64,000 nucleotides of DNA from Pelomonas dachongensis (GTDB lineage Bacteria > Pseudomonadota > Gammaproteobacteria > Burkholderiales > Burkholderiaceae_C): NCBI RefSeq assembly GCF_043555865.1, contig NZ_JBIGHY010000003.1, positions 578,836 through 642,835 on the forward strand. The letters are read 5' to 3'. The notes under the pieces are model-generated. The model was not told where the DNA came from, did not search any database, and saw only the letters and a list, made by a program, of their open reading frames with translations. Within the stretch, counting starts at the first letter, position 1, and each line of letters starts with the position of its first letter. The translations under genes and the position numbers were made by a program. Positions 51,946 to 60,250 of this stretch are shown in pieces.

Positions 51946-53571
51946 ATGAAGAGAAGACAAGTCCTCCAGCAGTTCTCCGCCCTCATGCCCGCCGCGGCGC
52001 TGCCGGCCTGGGCTCAACAGGCACCCGCGGCGACCGCGGCCCCGCGCGGCGCCTTCCAGCCGAGCTGGGACTCGCTGATGAAGTACCAGGTGCCCGACTG
52101 GTTCCGCGACGCCAAGTTCGGCATCTGGGCTCACTGGGGTCCGCAGTGCCAACCCGAGTTCGGCGACTGGTACGCGCGCGAGATGTACATCGAGGGCAGC
52201 GCCAAGAACCGCCATCACGTCGCCACCTACGGCCACCCGTCGGTCTATGGCTTCAAGGAGGTCATCCGCGACTGGAAGGCCGAGCGCTGGGAGCCCGAGG
52301 AGCTGGTGGGCCTCTACAAGAGGGCCGGCGCGCGCTATTTCATGGCGATGGCCAACCACCACGACAACTTCGACCTGTTCGCCAGCCGCCACCATGCGTG
52401 GAACTCGACGCGCATCGGACCGAAGCAGGACATCATCAAGCGCTGGGCCACCGCCGCCCGCGCACAGGGCCTGCCGCTGGGCGTGAGCGTGCACGCGGCG
52501 CATGCCTGGACCTGGTACGAACCGGCCCAGCGCGCCGACACCCAAGGTCCGCTGGCCGGCGTGCCCTACGACGGCCGCCTGCGCAAGGAAGACGGCCGCG
52601 GCCAGTGGTGGGAAGGCCTGGACCCGCAGCAGCTGTATGCGCAGGACCATGCCCCCAGCGCGGACGCCCACGATCCCAAAGCCATCCACCGCCAGTGGGA
52701 CTGGGGCGAGGGCGCCAGCAAGCCCAGCGAGGCCTACTGCCGCAACTTCCTGGCCCGCACGCTGGACCTGCTGGACCAGCACCGCCCCGAGCTGGTCTAT
52801 TTCGACGACACCGCACTGCCGCTGTGGCCCGTCAGCCCGGTGGGCCTGGACATCGCCGCCCACCTGTACAACCAGCACCTCGACAAGACCGGCCGCACCC
52901 AGGCCGTGCTGTTCGGCAAGATCCTGGACGAGCAGCAGCGCCGTGCCATGGTGTGGGACATCGAGCGTGGCCAGGCGCAGGGCATCGAGCCGTTGCCCTG
53001 GCAGACCGACACCTGCCTGGGCGCCTGGCACTATGACAAGCGCGTGCTGGAGCGCGGCCAGTACAAGTCCGCCGAGACGGTGATCCGCATGCTCATCGAC
53101 GTGGTCAGCAAGAACGGCAACCTGCTGCTGAACGTGCCCGTCAAGGGCGACGGCAGCATCGACGCGGTCGAGCGCCGGGTGGTCGAGGCCATCGGCGTCT
53201 GGATGCAGGGCCACGGCGAGAGCATTTACGGCACGCGCCCCTGGCGCGTGTTCGGCGAGGGCCCCGCGATGGACAAGCAGGCGCCGCTGACGGCCCAGGG
53301 GTTCAACGAAGGCAAGGGCGCGCCACTGGGCGCGCAGGACTTCCGCTTCGTCGCCAAGGGCGACCGGCTCTACGCCAGCGCCTTCGGGCTGCCGGCCGAC
53401 GGCCGTTGGCTGATCCGCAGCCTGGCCCGCGGCGCCCACCCACCCGTGCAGCGCGTGGACCTGCTGGGCGGCGCCCAGGCGCTGGCCTTCGAGCAGACGG
53501 CGGAGGGCCTGGTGGTCAAGTTGCCCTCAGGCCTGGCGCCCAGTCCGGCCCACGTCCTGAGAATTGCCTGA
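51946..53571 (+). CDS. exported GH29 alpha-L-fucosidase-like enzyme
   Basis: A 541-residue protein with a Tat-like front (MKRRQVLQQFSALMPAAALP, Ala-x-Ala near 23-25). The barrel shows WFRDAKFGIWAHWGP, YFMAMANHHDNFDLF and ELVYFDDTALPLW, with the nucleophile Asp287 in FDDT. GH29 removes alpha-L-fucose, and some members accept alpha-L-galactose. It fits xyloglucan or rhamnogalacturonan-II and glycoprotein decoration. The gene follows GH127 by 20 bp and ends the operon; its terminal acid residue is not assigned. Confidence 0.9.
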   Translation: MKRRQVLQQFSALMPAAALPAWAQQAPAATAAPRGAFQPSWDSLMKYQVPDWFRDAKFGIWAHWGPQCQPEFGDWYAREMYIEGSAKNRHHVATYGHPSVYGFKEVIRDWKAERWEPEELVGLYKRAGARYFMAMANHHDNFDLFASRHHAWNSTRIGPKQDIIKRWATAARAQGLPLGVSVHAAHAWTWYEPAQRADTQGPLAGVPYDGRLRKEDGRGQWWEGLDPQQLYAQDHAPSADAHDPKAIHRQWDWGEGASKPSEAYCRNFLARTLDLLDQHRPELVYFDDTALPLWPVSPVGLDIAAHLYNQHLDKTGRTQAVLFGKILDEQQRRAMVWDIERGQAQGIEPLPWQTDTCLGAWHYDKRVLERGQYKSAETVIRMLIDVVSKNGNLLLNVPVKGDGSIDAVERRVVEAIGVWMQGHGESIYGTRPWRVFGEGPAMDKQAPLTAQGFNEGKGAPLGAQDFRFVAKGDRLYASAFGLPADGRWLIRSLARGAHPPVQRVDLLGGAQALAFEQTAEGLVVKLPSGLAPSPAHVLRIA

Positions 53572-53602
53572 TGCGGCCGTGGCGAACGATGCCGAAACCG
53601 AT

Positions 53603-53653
53603 ATGACTTCGGCCAAAAAAGTCATTGGCTGCGCATCGCCCGCCTTCTAGCAT
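53603..53653 (+). promoter_or_regulatory. promoter and inverted-repeat operator of the ABC-transporter operon
   Basis: ATGACTT (53603-53609), nine bases, AAGTCAT (53619-53625): a perfect 7-9-7 inverted repeat that ends on the -35 TTGGCT (53625-53630). A 17-bp spacer leads to TAGCAT (53648). The gene start is 26 bp further on. A repressor bound to the repeat would block RNA polymerase. Confidence 0.6.
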
Positions 53654-53678
53654 CCACCTACAACCCGGAGACAACCGA

Positions 53679-54635
53679 ATGATGAAGCTCATTGCCCGCC
53701 GCACCCTGATCGCGGCTGCACTGTCCTTGCCCGCCTTCGCTGCGTTCGCCAAGCCGCTGACCATGGGCTTCTCCCAGGTCGGCGCCGAGAGCGAATGGCG
53801 CACCGCGAACACCGCCTCCATCAAGTCGGCGGCCAAGGAGGCCGGCATCACGCTGAAGTTCGCCGACGCGCAGCAGAAGCAGGAGAACCAGGTCAAGGCC
53901 ATCCGCAGCTTCATCGCGCAGAAGGTCGACGTCATCGCGTTCTCGCCGGTCGTCGAATCGGGCTGGGACACCGTGCTGAAGGAAGCCCAGAAGGCCGGCA
54001 TCCCGGTCATCCTGACGGACCGTGCCGTCAAGGTGGCCGACCCGTCGCTGTACGTGACCTTCATCGGCTCCGACTTCGTCGAGGAAGGCCGCAAGGCCGC
54101 GCGCTGGTTGCTGGAGCGTGCCGCCAAGACGCCCAACGCGGCGCTGAACATCGTCGAGCTGCAGGGCACCGTGGGCTCGGCCCCGGCCATCGACCGCAAG
54201 AAGGGCTTCGAGGAAGTCATCAAGACCAACCCCAAGCTGCAGATCATCCGCTCGCAGTCCGGCGAGTTCACGCGCGCCAAGGGCAAGGAAGTGATGGAGT
54301 CCTTCCTGAAGCAGCGCGACAAGAAGATCGACGTGCTGTACGCGCACAACGACGACATGGCCATCGGCGCCATCCAGGCCATCGAGGAAGCCGGCCTGAA
54401 GCCGGGCAAGGACATCGTCATCATCTCCATCGACGGCGTGCGTGGCGCGTTCGAGGCGATGAAGGCCGGCAAGCTCAACGTCACCGTCGAGTGCAACCCG
54501 CTGCTGGGCCCGCAGCTGATGCAGCTGGCCAAGGACGTGGTGGCCAAGAAGCCGGTGGAAAAGCGCATCACCGTCATCGAGGGTGTGTTCCCGGCCGAAG
54601 TGGCCGCCAAGGAACTGCCGAACCGGAAGTACTAA
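53679..54635 (+). CDS. ytfQ: sugar ABC transporter binding protein (YtfQ-like)
   Basis: A 318-residue periplasmic binding protein of the ribose/galactofuranose group. Signal peptide to about AAFA (23). GFSQVGAESEWRTANT and KQENQVKAIRSFIAQKVDVI are the first-lobe motifs; the second lobe has YAHNDDMAIGAIQAIEEAGL. The AESEWRTANT pattern is as in E. coli YtfQ, which binds galactofuranose; with the surrounding arabinofuranosidases, L-arabinofuranose is a likely ligand here. Two adjacent ATG codons (53679 and 53682). An 85-bp intercistronic segment with CCTCGGC...GCCGAGG and another hairpin separates it from the ATPase gene. Confidence 0.9.
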   Translation: MMKLIARRTLIAAALSLPAFAAFAKPLTMGFSQVGAESEWRTANTASIKSAAKEAGITLKFADAQQKQENQVKAIRSFIAQKVDVIAFSPVVESGWDTVLKEAQKAGIPVILTDRAVKVADPSLYVTFIGSDFVEEGRKAARWLLERAAKTPNAALNIVELQGTVGSAPAIDRKKGFEEVIKTNPKLQIIRSQSGEFTRAKGKEVMESFLKQRDKKIDVLYAHNDDMAIGAIQAIEEAGLKPGKDIVIISIDGVRGAFEAMKAGKLNVTVECNPLLGPQLMQLAKDVVAKKPVEKRITVIEGVFPAEVAAKELPNRKY

Positions 54636-54720
54636 GGCGGGTCGGTGGACGGGGGCCAAGCCCTGTCCGCCACCCACCGCAGGCCTCGGCACCGCAGTCG
54701 CCGAGGGTGAGCCCATTGCC

Positions 54721-56301
54721 ATGAACCTCGACAAAACCGTGCCCGTGCTGGAGCTGTCCGGCATCCACAAGGGCTTCCCCGGCGTGAAGGCGCTCAGCGA
54801 TGTGAGCCTGCGCCTGTTCCCCGGCGAGGTGCATGCGCTGATGGGCCAGAACGGCGCCGGCAAGTCCACGCTGATCAAGGTGCTGACGGGCCTCTACCAG
54901 CCCGACGCCGGCGTCATCACGCTCGACGGCAACACCATCGCGCCCAAGCGCACGGAAGACGCCCAGGACCTCGGCATTCGCACGGTCTACCAGGAGGTCA
55001 ACCTCTGCCCCAACCTCAGCGTGGCGGAGAACATCTGCGCCGGGCGCTTCCCCCGCAAGTCCTGGCTGGGTGGGGGCCGCATCGACTGGTCGGCCGTCAA
55101 CGCCGAAGCCGAACGCGTGCTCAAGCAGATGGACCTGGACATCGACGTCACCGCGCCGCTGTCGCGCTACTCGCTGTCCGTGCAGCAGATGGTCGCCATC
55201 GCCCGCGCGCTGCGCATCTCGGCGCGCGTGCTCATCCTGGACGAGCCGACGTCCAGCCTGGACGACGCGGCCGTGCAACGCCTGTTCACCGTGCTGCGCC
55301 GCCTGCGCGACCAGGGCCTGGCCATCCTCTTCGTCACGCACTTCCTGGACCAGACCTATGCGCTGGCCGACCGCATCACCGTGATGCGCAACGGCGAGAC
55401 CGAAGGCGAGTACCTGGCCGCCGACCTGGGCCGCCTGGCGCTGGTCAACAAGATGGTCGGCGCGCCGCCTGATCAACAACCGACTCGCCTGGACAGCAGC
55501 GGCGCCGGCAGCAGCGAGGTCGTGCTGAAGACCGAAGGCCTGGCCCGTCGGGGCGCCGTGCAGCCGCTGGACCTGACGCTGCACCGCGGTGAGGTGCTTG
55601 GCCTGGCGGGCTTGCTGGGCTCCGGCCGCACCGAGGCCGCGCGGCTGCTGTTCGGGGCCGACGCGGCCGACGCGGGGCACGTCGAGATGGCCGCACGCAA
55701 TGGCCGAAGTGGCCGCAATGGCCGCAAGGGCCGCAAGGGCGCCTGGCATTCGCCGCGCGAAGCCATCGCCGCTGGCATCGCCTTCTGCTCCGAGGACCGC
55801 AAGCACGAGGGTGCCATCCTGGACCTGTCCGTGCGCGACAACATCCTGCTGGCGCTTCAGGCCCGCACCGGGCTGCGGCTGTGCATGAGCCACGAGCAGC
55901 AGCAGGCGCTGGCCGACGACTACATCCGAAAGCTCGGCATCAAGACGTCCAGCGCCGACACGCCCATCGGGCAACTGTCGGGCGGCAACCAGCAAAAGGC
56001 GCTGCTCGCGCGCTGGCTCGCCACGCAGCCGGACGTGCTGATCCTGGACGAGCCCACACGCGGCATCGATGTGCGCGCCAAGGAAGACCTGATGGACCAG
56101 GTGCGTGCGCTGGCCCACGCCGAGGACGGCAAGGCCGGCATGGCCGTCGTCTTCATCTCCTCCGAGCTGCCCGAGGTCCTGCATTGCAGCGACCGCGTGC
56201 TGGTGCTGCGCGACCGCCGCGCCGCCGGCGAGTACCGCCGCGGCGAGCTGGACGAGCGCAGCGTGCTCGAAGTGATTGCCGCCGAGCCCGCAGGGGCTTG
56301 A
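54721..56301 (+). CDS. ytfR: sugar ABC transporter ATPase (YtfR-like, two ABC domains)
   Basis: A 526-residue cytoplasmic ATPase with two fused ABC domains. First: Walker A GQNGAGKST (about 42-50), a signature LSVQQM and LILDEPTSSLD. Second: GLLGSGRTEAARLL (a degenerate A loop), EDRKHEGAI, LSGGNQQK and LILDEPTRGIDV. This is the layout of the monosaccharide group (MglA, RbsA, YtfR). Between the domains of the second half an Arg/Gly-rich stretch NGRSGRNGRKGRKGA is inserted. ATG at 54721. The GH31 gene follows 23 bp later. Confidence 0.93.
   Translation: MNLDKTVPVLELSGIHKGFPGVKALSDVSLRLFPGEVHALMGQNGAGKSTLIKVLTGLYQPDAGVITLDGNTIAPKRTEDAQDLGIRTVYQEVNLCPNLSVAENICAGRFPRKSWLGGGRIDWSAVNAEAERVLKQMDLDIDVTAPLSRYSLSVQQMVAIARALRISARVLILDEPTSSLDDAAVQRLFTVLRRLRDQGLAILFVTHFLDQTYALADRITVMRNGETEGEYLAADLGRLALVNKMVGAPPDQQPTRLDSSGAGSSEVVLKTEGLARRGAVQPLDLTLHRGEVLGLAGLLGSGRTEAARLLFGADAADAGHVEMAARNGRSGRNGRKGRKGAWHSPREAIAAGIAFCSEDRKHEGAILDLSVRDNILLALQARTGLRLCMSHEQQQALADDYIRKLGIKTSSADTPIGQLSGGNQQKALLARWLATQPDVLILDEPTRGIDVRAKEDLMDQVRALAHAEDGKAGMAVVFISSELPEVLHCSDRVLVLRDRRAAGEYRRGELDERSVLEVIAAEPAGA
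55699..55740 (+). repeat. 9-bp tandem repeat inside ytfR
   Basis: Four and two-thirds copies of a nine-base unit like AATGGCCGC (changes AGTGGCCGC, AAGGGCCGC). It stays in frame and encodes NGR-SGR-NGR-KGR-KG in a surface loop of the second ABC domain, where relatives normally have a short turn. Confidence 0.75.
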
Positions 56302-56324
56302 ACCTGCGCGCAGAGGAGCCTCCG

Positions 56325-59246
56325 GTGAAGCACCCCCTTCCGCTTGCGCGTTGCCGCGCGCTGGCTGCTGCCTTGCTGCTGTGCCTGTCGCCCGTCCTCC
56401 ATGCCCAGACCCCCACGGGCCTGGACGCCCTGGGCCAGGCTCAGCGCCAGCTGCTGACGCCCGATGCAGGCGGCTTCGCATGGACGCGGTTGGCCGCCGG
56501 CGTGCAGGTGCAGCGCGGGGCGCTCACGCGCAACGTGCTGTTCTACGGCCCCGGCCTGGTGCGCGTGACCACCCACCTGGGACACAGCCACGCCACCCAG
56601 CCCAGCCTCGTCGTGGTGGCCGCGCCGCAGCCCCAGACGCTGGAGCTCCAGGATGGCGCGGACATGCTGGTGCTGACCAGCCCCGCGCTGCGCGTGCAGG
56701 TGGACAAGCGCAGCGGCGCCATCGCCTTCCTGCGGCCCGACGGCCAGCCCTTCACGCGCGAGCAGGCGCCAGCCGCGCTGCAGCCGGCCGAGTTCTCCGG
56801 CGCGCCCAGCTACACGATGACGCAGGCCTTCAGCCTGACGCCCGACGAGTCGTTGTACGGCCTGGGCCAGTACAACGAGTCGCACATGGACTACCGCGGG
56901 CGCGACGTGACCATGGTGCAGACCAACATCGGCACCGTGCTGCCCTTCATGGTGTCCACGCGGCGCTGGGGGGTGCTGTGGGATGTGTATTCCAAGATGC
57001 GCTTCACCGACGACGCGCAGGGCGCCCGCTTCTGGGCGGAGAGCGCGCCGGCCGGTGCCGACTACTACTTCGTTGCCGGCACGACGATGGACGAGCTGAT
57101 GGCCGGCTACCGCCAGCTGACAGGCGCCGCGCCGATGTTCCCGAAGAGTGCCTTCGGCCTGTTCATGAGCAAGGAGCGCTACAGGACGCAGCAGCAGTTG
57201 CTGGACGTGGCCAAGCGCTTTCGGGCCGAGCGCTTCCCGCTCGACACCATCGTGCAGGACTGGCAGTACTGGGGCGGTGACAAGGACGGCACCTGGAGCG
57301 GCATGACCTGGAACGCCGAGCGCTTCCCCGACCCGCGCGGCATGGTGGACACGCTGCACCGCCAGCTGGACATGAAGCTGATGGTGTCCATCTGGCCCTC
57401 GGTGGGCGACGACACCGCACTGGCCCGCGAGCTGGACGCGCAAGGCCTGCGCTTCGCACCCAAGCACTGGATCTCCGGCAAGGCGCAGATCTACGACGCC
57501 TTCAGCGCCGAGGGTCGCCGCATCTACTTCAAGCACGTCAAGCAAGGGCTGCTGGACATCGGCGTGGATGCGCTGTGGATGGACGGCACCGAGGTGGAGG
57601 TGGGCGGCGCCGCGCACGACCCTGGCGAGGTGGAGGCCGACATCAAGCGGCTGGGCCGCAACGCCATGGGCGACTTCACCCGCTACCTCAACGTCTACAG
57701 CCTCGTCACCACGCGCGGTGTCTACGAGGGCCAGCGCGCCAGCAGTGACAAGCGCGTGTTCACGCTGACCCGCTCGGGCTGGGCCGGCCAGCAGCGCTAT
57801 GCTGCCCTGCCGTGGTCCGGTGACACGACGGCCAGCTGGGCCGCGTTGCGCGCGCAGATCGCCGGCGGCCTGAACGTGGGCATGGCCGGCTCGCCGTACT
57901 GGACGCAGGACACCGGCGGCTTCTTCGTGCGCCATCCAGGCGGCGAGCGCAACCCCGCCTGGCGCGAGCTGTACGCGCGCTGGAACCAGTTCGGCATCTT
58001 CAACCCCATCTACCGCATCCACGGCACCGACGTGGAGCGCGAGCCCTACCTGTTCAAGTCACTGGACCCGGCCGTCTACCAGTCGCTGCTGAAAGCCGCG
58101 CAGCTGCGCTACCGCCTGCTGCCTTACGTCTATGGCCTGGCCTGGCGCGCCCACACCGAGGGCTACGTGATGATGCGCGGCCTGGCGATGGACTTCCCCG
58201 ACCAGACCGCGCTGCGCCGCGTAGACGACACCTTCATGTTCGGCCCGGCCTTCCTGGTGCAGCCCGTCACGCGGGCGCAGATCCATGTCGAGCCGCCGCC
58301 GGCCGCCACCATCCCGGCCAGCGCCTTGCGGACGCCGCAAGGCGAGCCGGGCTTGCAGCTGGACTACTTCTCGGGCATGAACTTCGAGACGCCGGCCAGC
58401 CGCACCGTGGACGGCCCGGTGGACCAGAGCTGGCCGCCGGCGCCGCTGGGCAGCGTGCCACCGGGGCTGCAGGACCTGGACCGTTTCTCCGCGCGCTGGC
58501 AGGGCACGCTGGTGGCGCCCGAGGCAGGCGAGTACGAGATCGGCGTCGAGGGCGACGACGGTTTCCGCCTGTGGCTGGACGACAAGCTCGTCGTCGACGA
58601 CTGGAAGCACGGCGCGCCGCGCTACCAGAGCACCCGGCTGCAGCTCGCCGCTGGCCAGACGGTGCGGCTGCGCATCGACTACTACCAATACATCTACGGC
58701 GCCAAGCTGCGCCTGGCCTGGCGCACGCCCAGCCAGCAGCGCGCGGCGGCCGCCGCCGCGAAGCAGGGGCCGGACAAGCGCCAGGCCACGGTACTGCCCG
58801 CCGGCCACCGCTGGTTCGACTTCTGGACCGGCCGCGTGCACGACGGCGGCCAGGCCGTGTCGCGCGAGTACGCGCTGGACGAGTTCCCGCTGTTCGTGCG
58901 CGCGGGCAGCATCGTGCCCATGGGCCCCGTGGTCCAGCACGTGGGCGAGCGCCGCGACGCGCCCTTCGAGATCCGCATCTACCCCGGCGCCGATGCGCAG
59001 TTCACGCTGTACGAGGACGACGGCGAGACCTACGCCTACGAGCAGGGCCAGCGCGCCACCGTGCAGCTGCGCTGGGACGACGCCCGCCGCACGCTGCAGG
59101 TGGCGGCGCGCGAGGGCCGCTACCCCGGCCTGGTCGCGCAACGCCGCTTCGACGTGAAGCTGCTCGACGCGGCCGGCCGCCCGGCCGCCACGCGGTCCGT
59201 CGTCTACCGTGGCGAAGCGACGGCGCTGCATTTCAAGACCCCATGA
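56325..59246 (+). CDS. exported GH31 alpha-xylosidase-like enzyme with PA14 domain
   Basis: A 973-residue secreted enzyme. Signal peptide MKHPLPLARCRALAAALLLCLSPVLHA (about 27; written here in part as ALLLCLSPVLHA). An N-terminal beta-sandwich (about 40-280, SYTMTQAFSLTPDESLYGLGQ) precedes the barrel (about 290-640): nucleophile Asp420 (ALWMDGTEVE) and acid/base Asp500 (WSGDTTASW). A PA14-like domain (about 675-810; DRFSARWQGTLVAPEAGEYE, GDDGFRLWLDDK) is inserted in the C-terminal part, between two halves of beta-strands. Alpha-xylosidases with PA14, as in Cellvibrio, act on xyloglucan oligomers. It lies between ytfR and ytfT; GTG start at 56325 and its stop overlaps ytfT as ATGA. Confidence 0.88.
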   Translation: MKHPLPLARCRALAAALLLCLSPVLHAQTPTGLDALGQAQRQLLTPDAGGFAWTRLAAGVQVQRGALTRNVLFYGPGLVRVTTHLGHSHATQPSLVVVAAPQPQTLELQDGADMLVLTSPALRVQVDKRSGAIAFLRPDGQPFTREQAPAALQPAEFSGAPSYTMTQAFSLTPDESLYGLGQYNESHMDYRGRDVTMVQTNIGTVLPFMVSTRRWGVLWDVYSKMRFTDDAQGARFWAESAPAGADYYFVAGTTMDELMAGYRQLTGAAPMFPKSAFGLFMSKERYRTQQQLLDVAKRFRAERFPLDTIVQDWQYWGGDKDGTWSGMTWNAERFPDPRGMVDTLHRQLDMKLMVSIWPSVGDDTALARELDAQGLRFAPKHWISGKAQIYDAFSAEGRRIYFKHVKQGLLDIGVDALWMDGTEVEVGGAAHDPGEVEADIKRLGRNAMGDFTRYLNVYSLVTTRGVYEGQRASSDKRVFTLTRSGWAGQQRYAALPWSGDTTASWAALRAQIAGGLNVGMAGSPYWTQDTGGFFVRHPGGERNPAWRELYARWNQFGIFNPIYRIHGTDVEREPYLFKSLDPAVYQSLLKAAQLRYRLLPYVYGLAWRAHTEGYVMMRGLAMDFPDQTALRRVDDTFMFGPAFLVQPVTRAQIHVEPPPAATIPASALRTPQGEPGLQLDYFSGMNFETPASRTVDGPVDQSWPPAPLGSVPPGLQDLDRFSARWQGTLVAPEAGEYEIGVEGDDGFRLWLDDKLVVDDWKHGAPRYQSTRLQLAAGQTVRLRIDYYQYIYGAKLRLAWRTPSQQRAAAAAAKQGPDKRQATVLPAGHRWFDFWTGRVHDGGQAVSREYALDEFPLFVRAGSIVPMGPVVQHVGERRDAPFEIRIYPGADAQFTLYEDDGETYAYEQGQRATVQLRWDDARRTLQVAAREGRYPGLVAQRRFDVKLLDAAGRPAATRSVVYRGEATALHFKTP

Positions 59247-60250
59247 GTTCCCTCACGCCAGCCATGTCCTCTCCTCCCGCGCGCGCCGCTGTCTGGCGCC
59301 ATCCGCTGTTCCGCCCGCTGGCCGCGCTCGCGCTGCTGCTGGCCATCGCCGCCTTCAGCGTGCCCGGCTTCCTGCACCTGGAGATCAAGGACGGCCGCCT
59401 GTACGGCAATTTGGTCGACATCCTGCACCGGGCCGCACCGCTGATGCTGGCTGCGCTGGGCATGACGCTGGTCATCGCCACGCGCGGCATCGACGTGTCG
59501 GTGGGCGCCATCGTCGCCATCTCCGGCACCGTGGCCTGCGTGCTGGTCGCCGAGCACGGCCTGGCGGTCGCATTCGCGGCCGCACTGGGCGCCGCGCTGC
59601 TGTGCGGGCTGTGGAACGGCCTGCTCGTCGCCGGCCTGGGCCTGCAGCCCATCATCGCCACGCTGATCCTGATGGTGGCCGGCCGCGGCCTGGCGCAGCT
59701 GCTGACCGACGGCCAGATCATCACCGTCTACGAGCCCGCCAGCTTCTTCTGGCTGGGCGCCGGCTATGTGCTGGGCCTGCCGGTGTCGTTCTACGTCGTC
59801 GCCATCGTCGCGGGGCTCACCGCGCTGCTGATGAAGCGCACGGCGCTGGGCCTGTTCATCCAGACGGTCGGCATCAACCCCGTCGCTGCGCGGCTGGCCG
59901 GCGTGCGCACCGCCGCCATCGTGTTCTTCGTCTACGTCTATTGCAGCCTGGGATCGGGCCTGGCGGGCCTGCTGATTTCATCCAACATCAAGAGCGCCGA
60001 CGCCAACAACGCCGGCCTGCTGCTGGAGCTGGACGCCATCCTCGCCGTCACGCTCGGCGGTGGCCAGCTCAACGGCGGCAAGTTCAGCCTGCTGGGCAGC
60101 CTCATCGGCGCGCTCATCATCCAGACGCTGACCTCCGCCATCTACGCTTTGGGCGTGCCGCCGCAGGTGACGATGGTCGTCAAGGCCGTCGTCGTGTTCG
60201 CCGTCTGCATCTCGCAGTCGTCCATCTGGTCTGCGCGGAGTTCCAAATGA
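59243..60250 (+). CDS. ytfT: sugar ABC permease (YtfT-like)
   Basis: A 335-residue inner-membrane permease with about ten helices of the ribose/galactofuranose type. The motif MTLVIATRGIDVSVGAIVAI (after LGM) is the conserved DLSxG region; ILAVTLGGGQLNGGKFSL is the second-half signature. It pairs with YjfF and the ATPase. ATG overlaps the GH31 stop, so all three genes are coupled. An in-frame reading from 58571 lies inside GH31 and is a shadow. Confidence 0.93.
   Translation: MSSLTPAMSSPPARAAVWRHPLFRPLAALALLLAIAAFSVPGFLHLEIKDGRLYGNLVDILHRAAPLMLAALGMTLVIATRGIDVSVGAIVAISGTVACVLVAEHGLAVAFAAALGAALLCGLWNGLLVAGLGLQPIIATLILMVAGRGLAQLLTDGQIITVYEPASFFWLGAGYVLGLPVSFYVVAIVAGLTALLMKRTALGLFIQTVGINPVAARLAGVRTAAIVFFVYVYCSLGSGLAGLLISSNIKSADANNAGLLLELDAILAVTLGGGQLNGGKFSLLGSLIGALIIQTLTSAIYALGVPPQVTMVVKAVVVFAVCISQSSIWSARSSK

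Noticed and set aside
58571..59242. A longer N-terminus for YtfT inside the GH31 gene
   Set aside because: The stretch translates to Arg/Pro/Ala-rich nonsense and overlaps the real GH31 frame; ATG at 59243 gives a normal permease.
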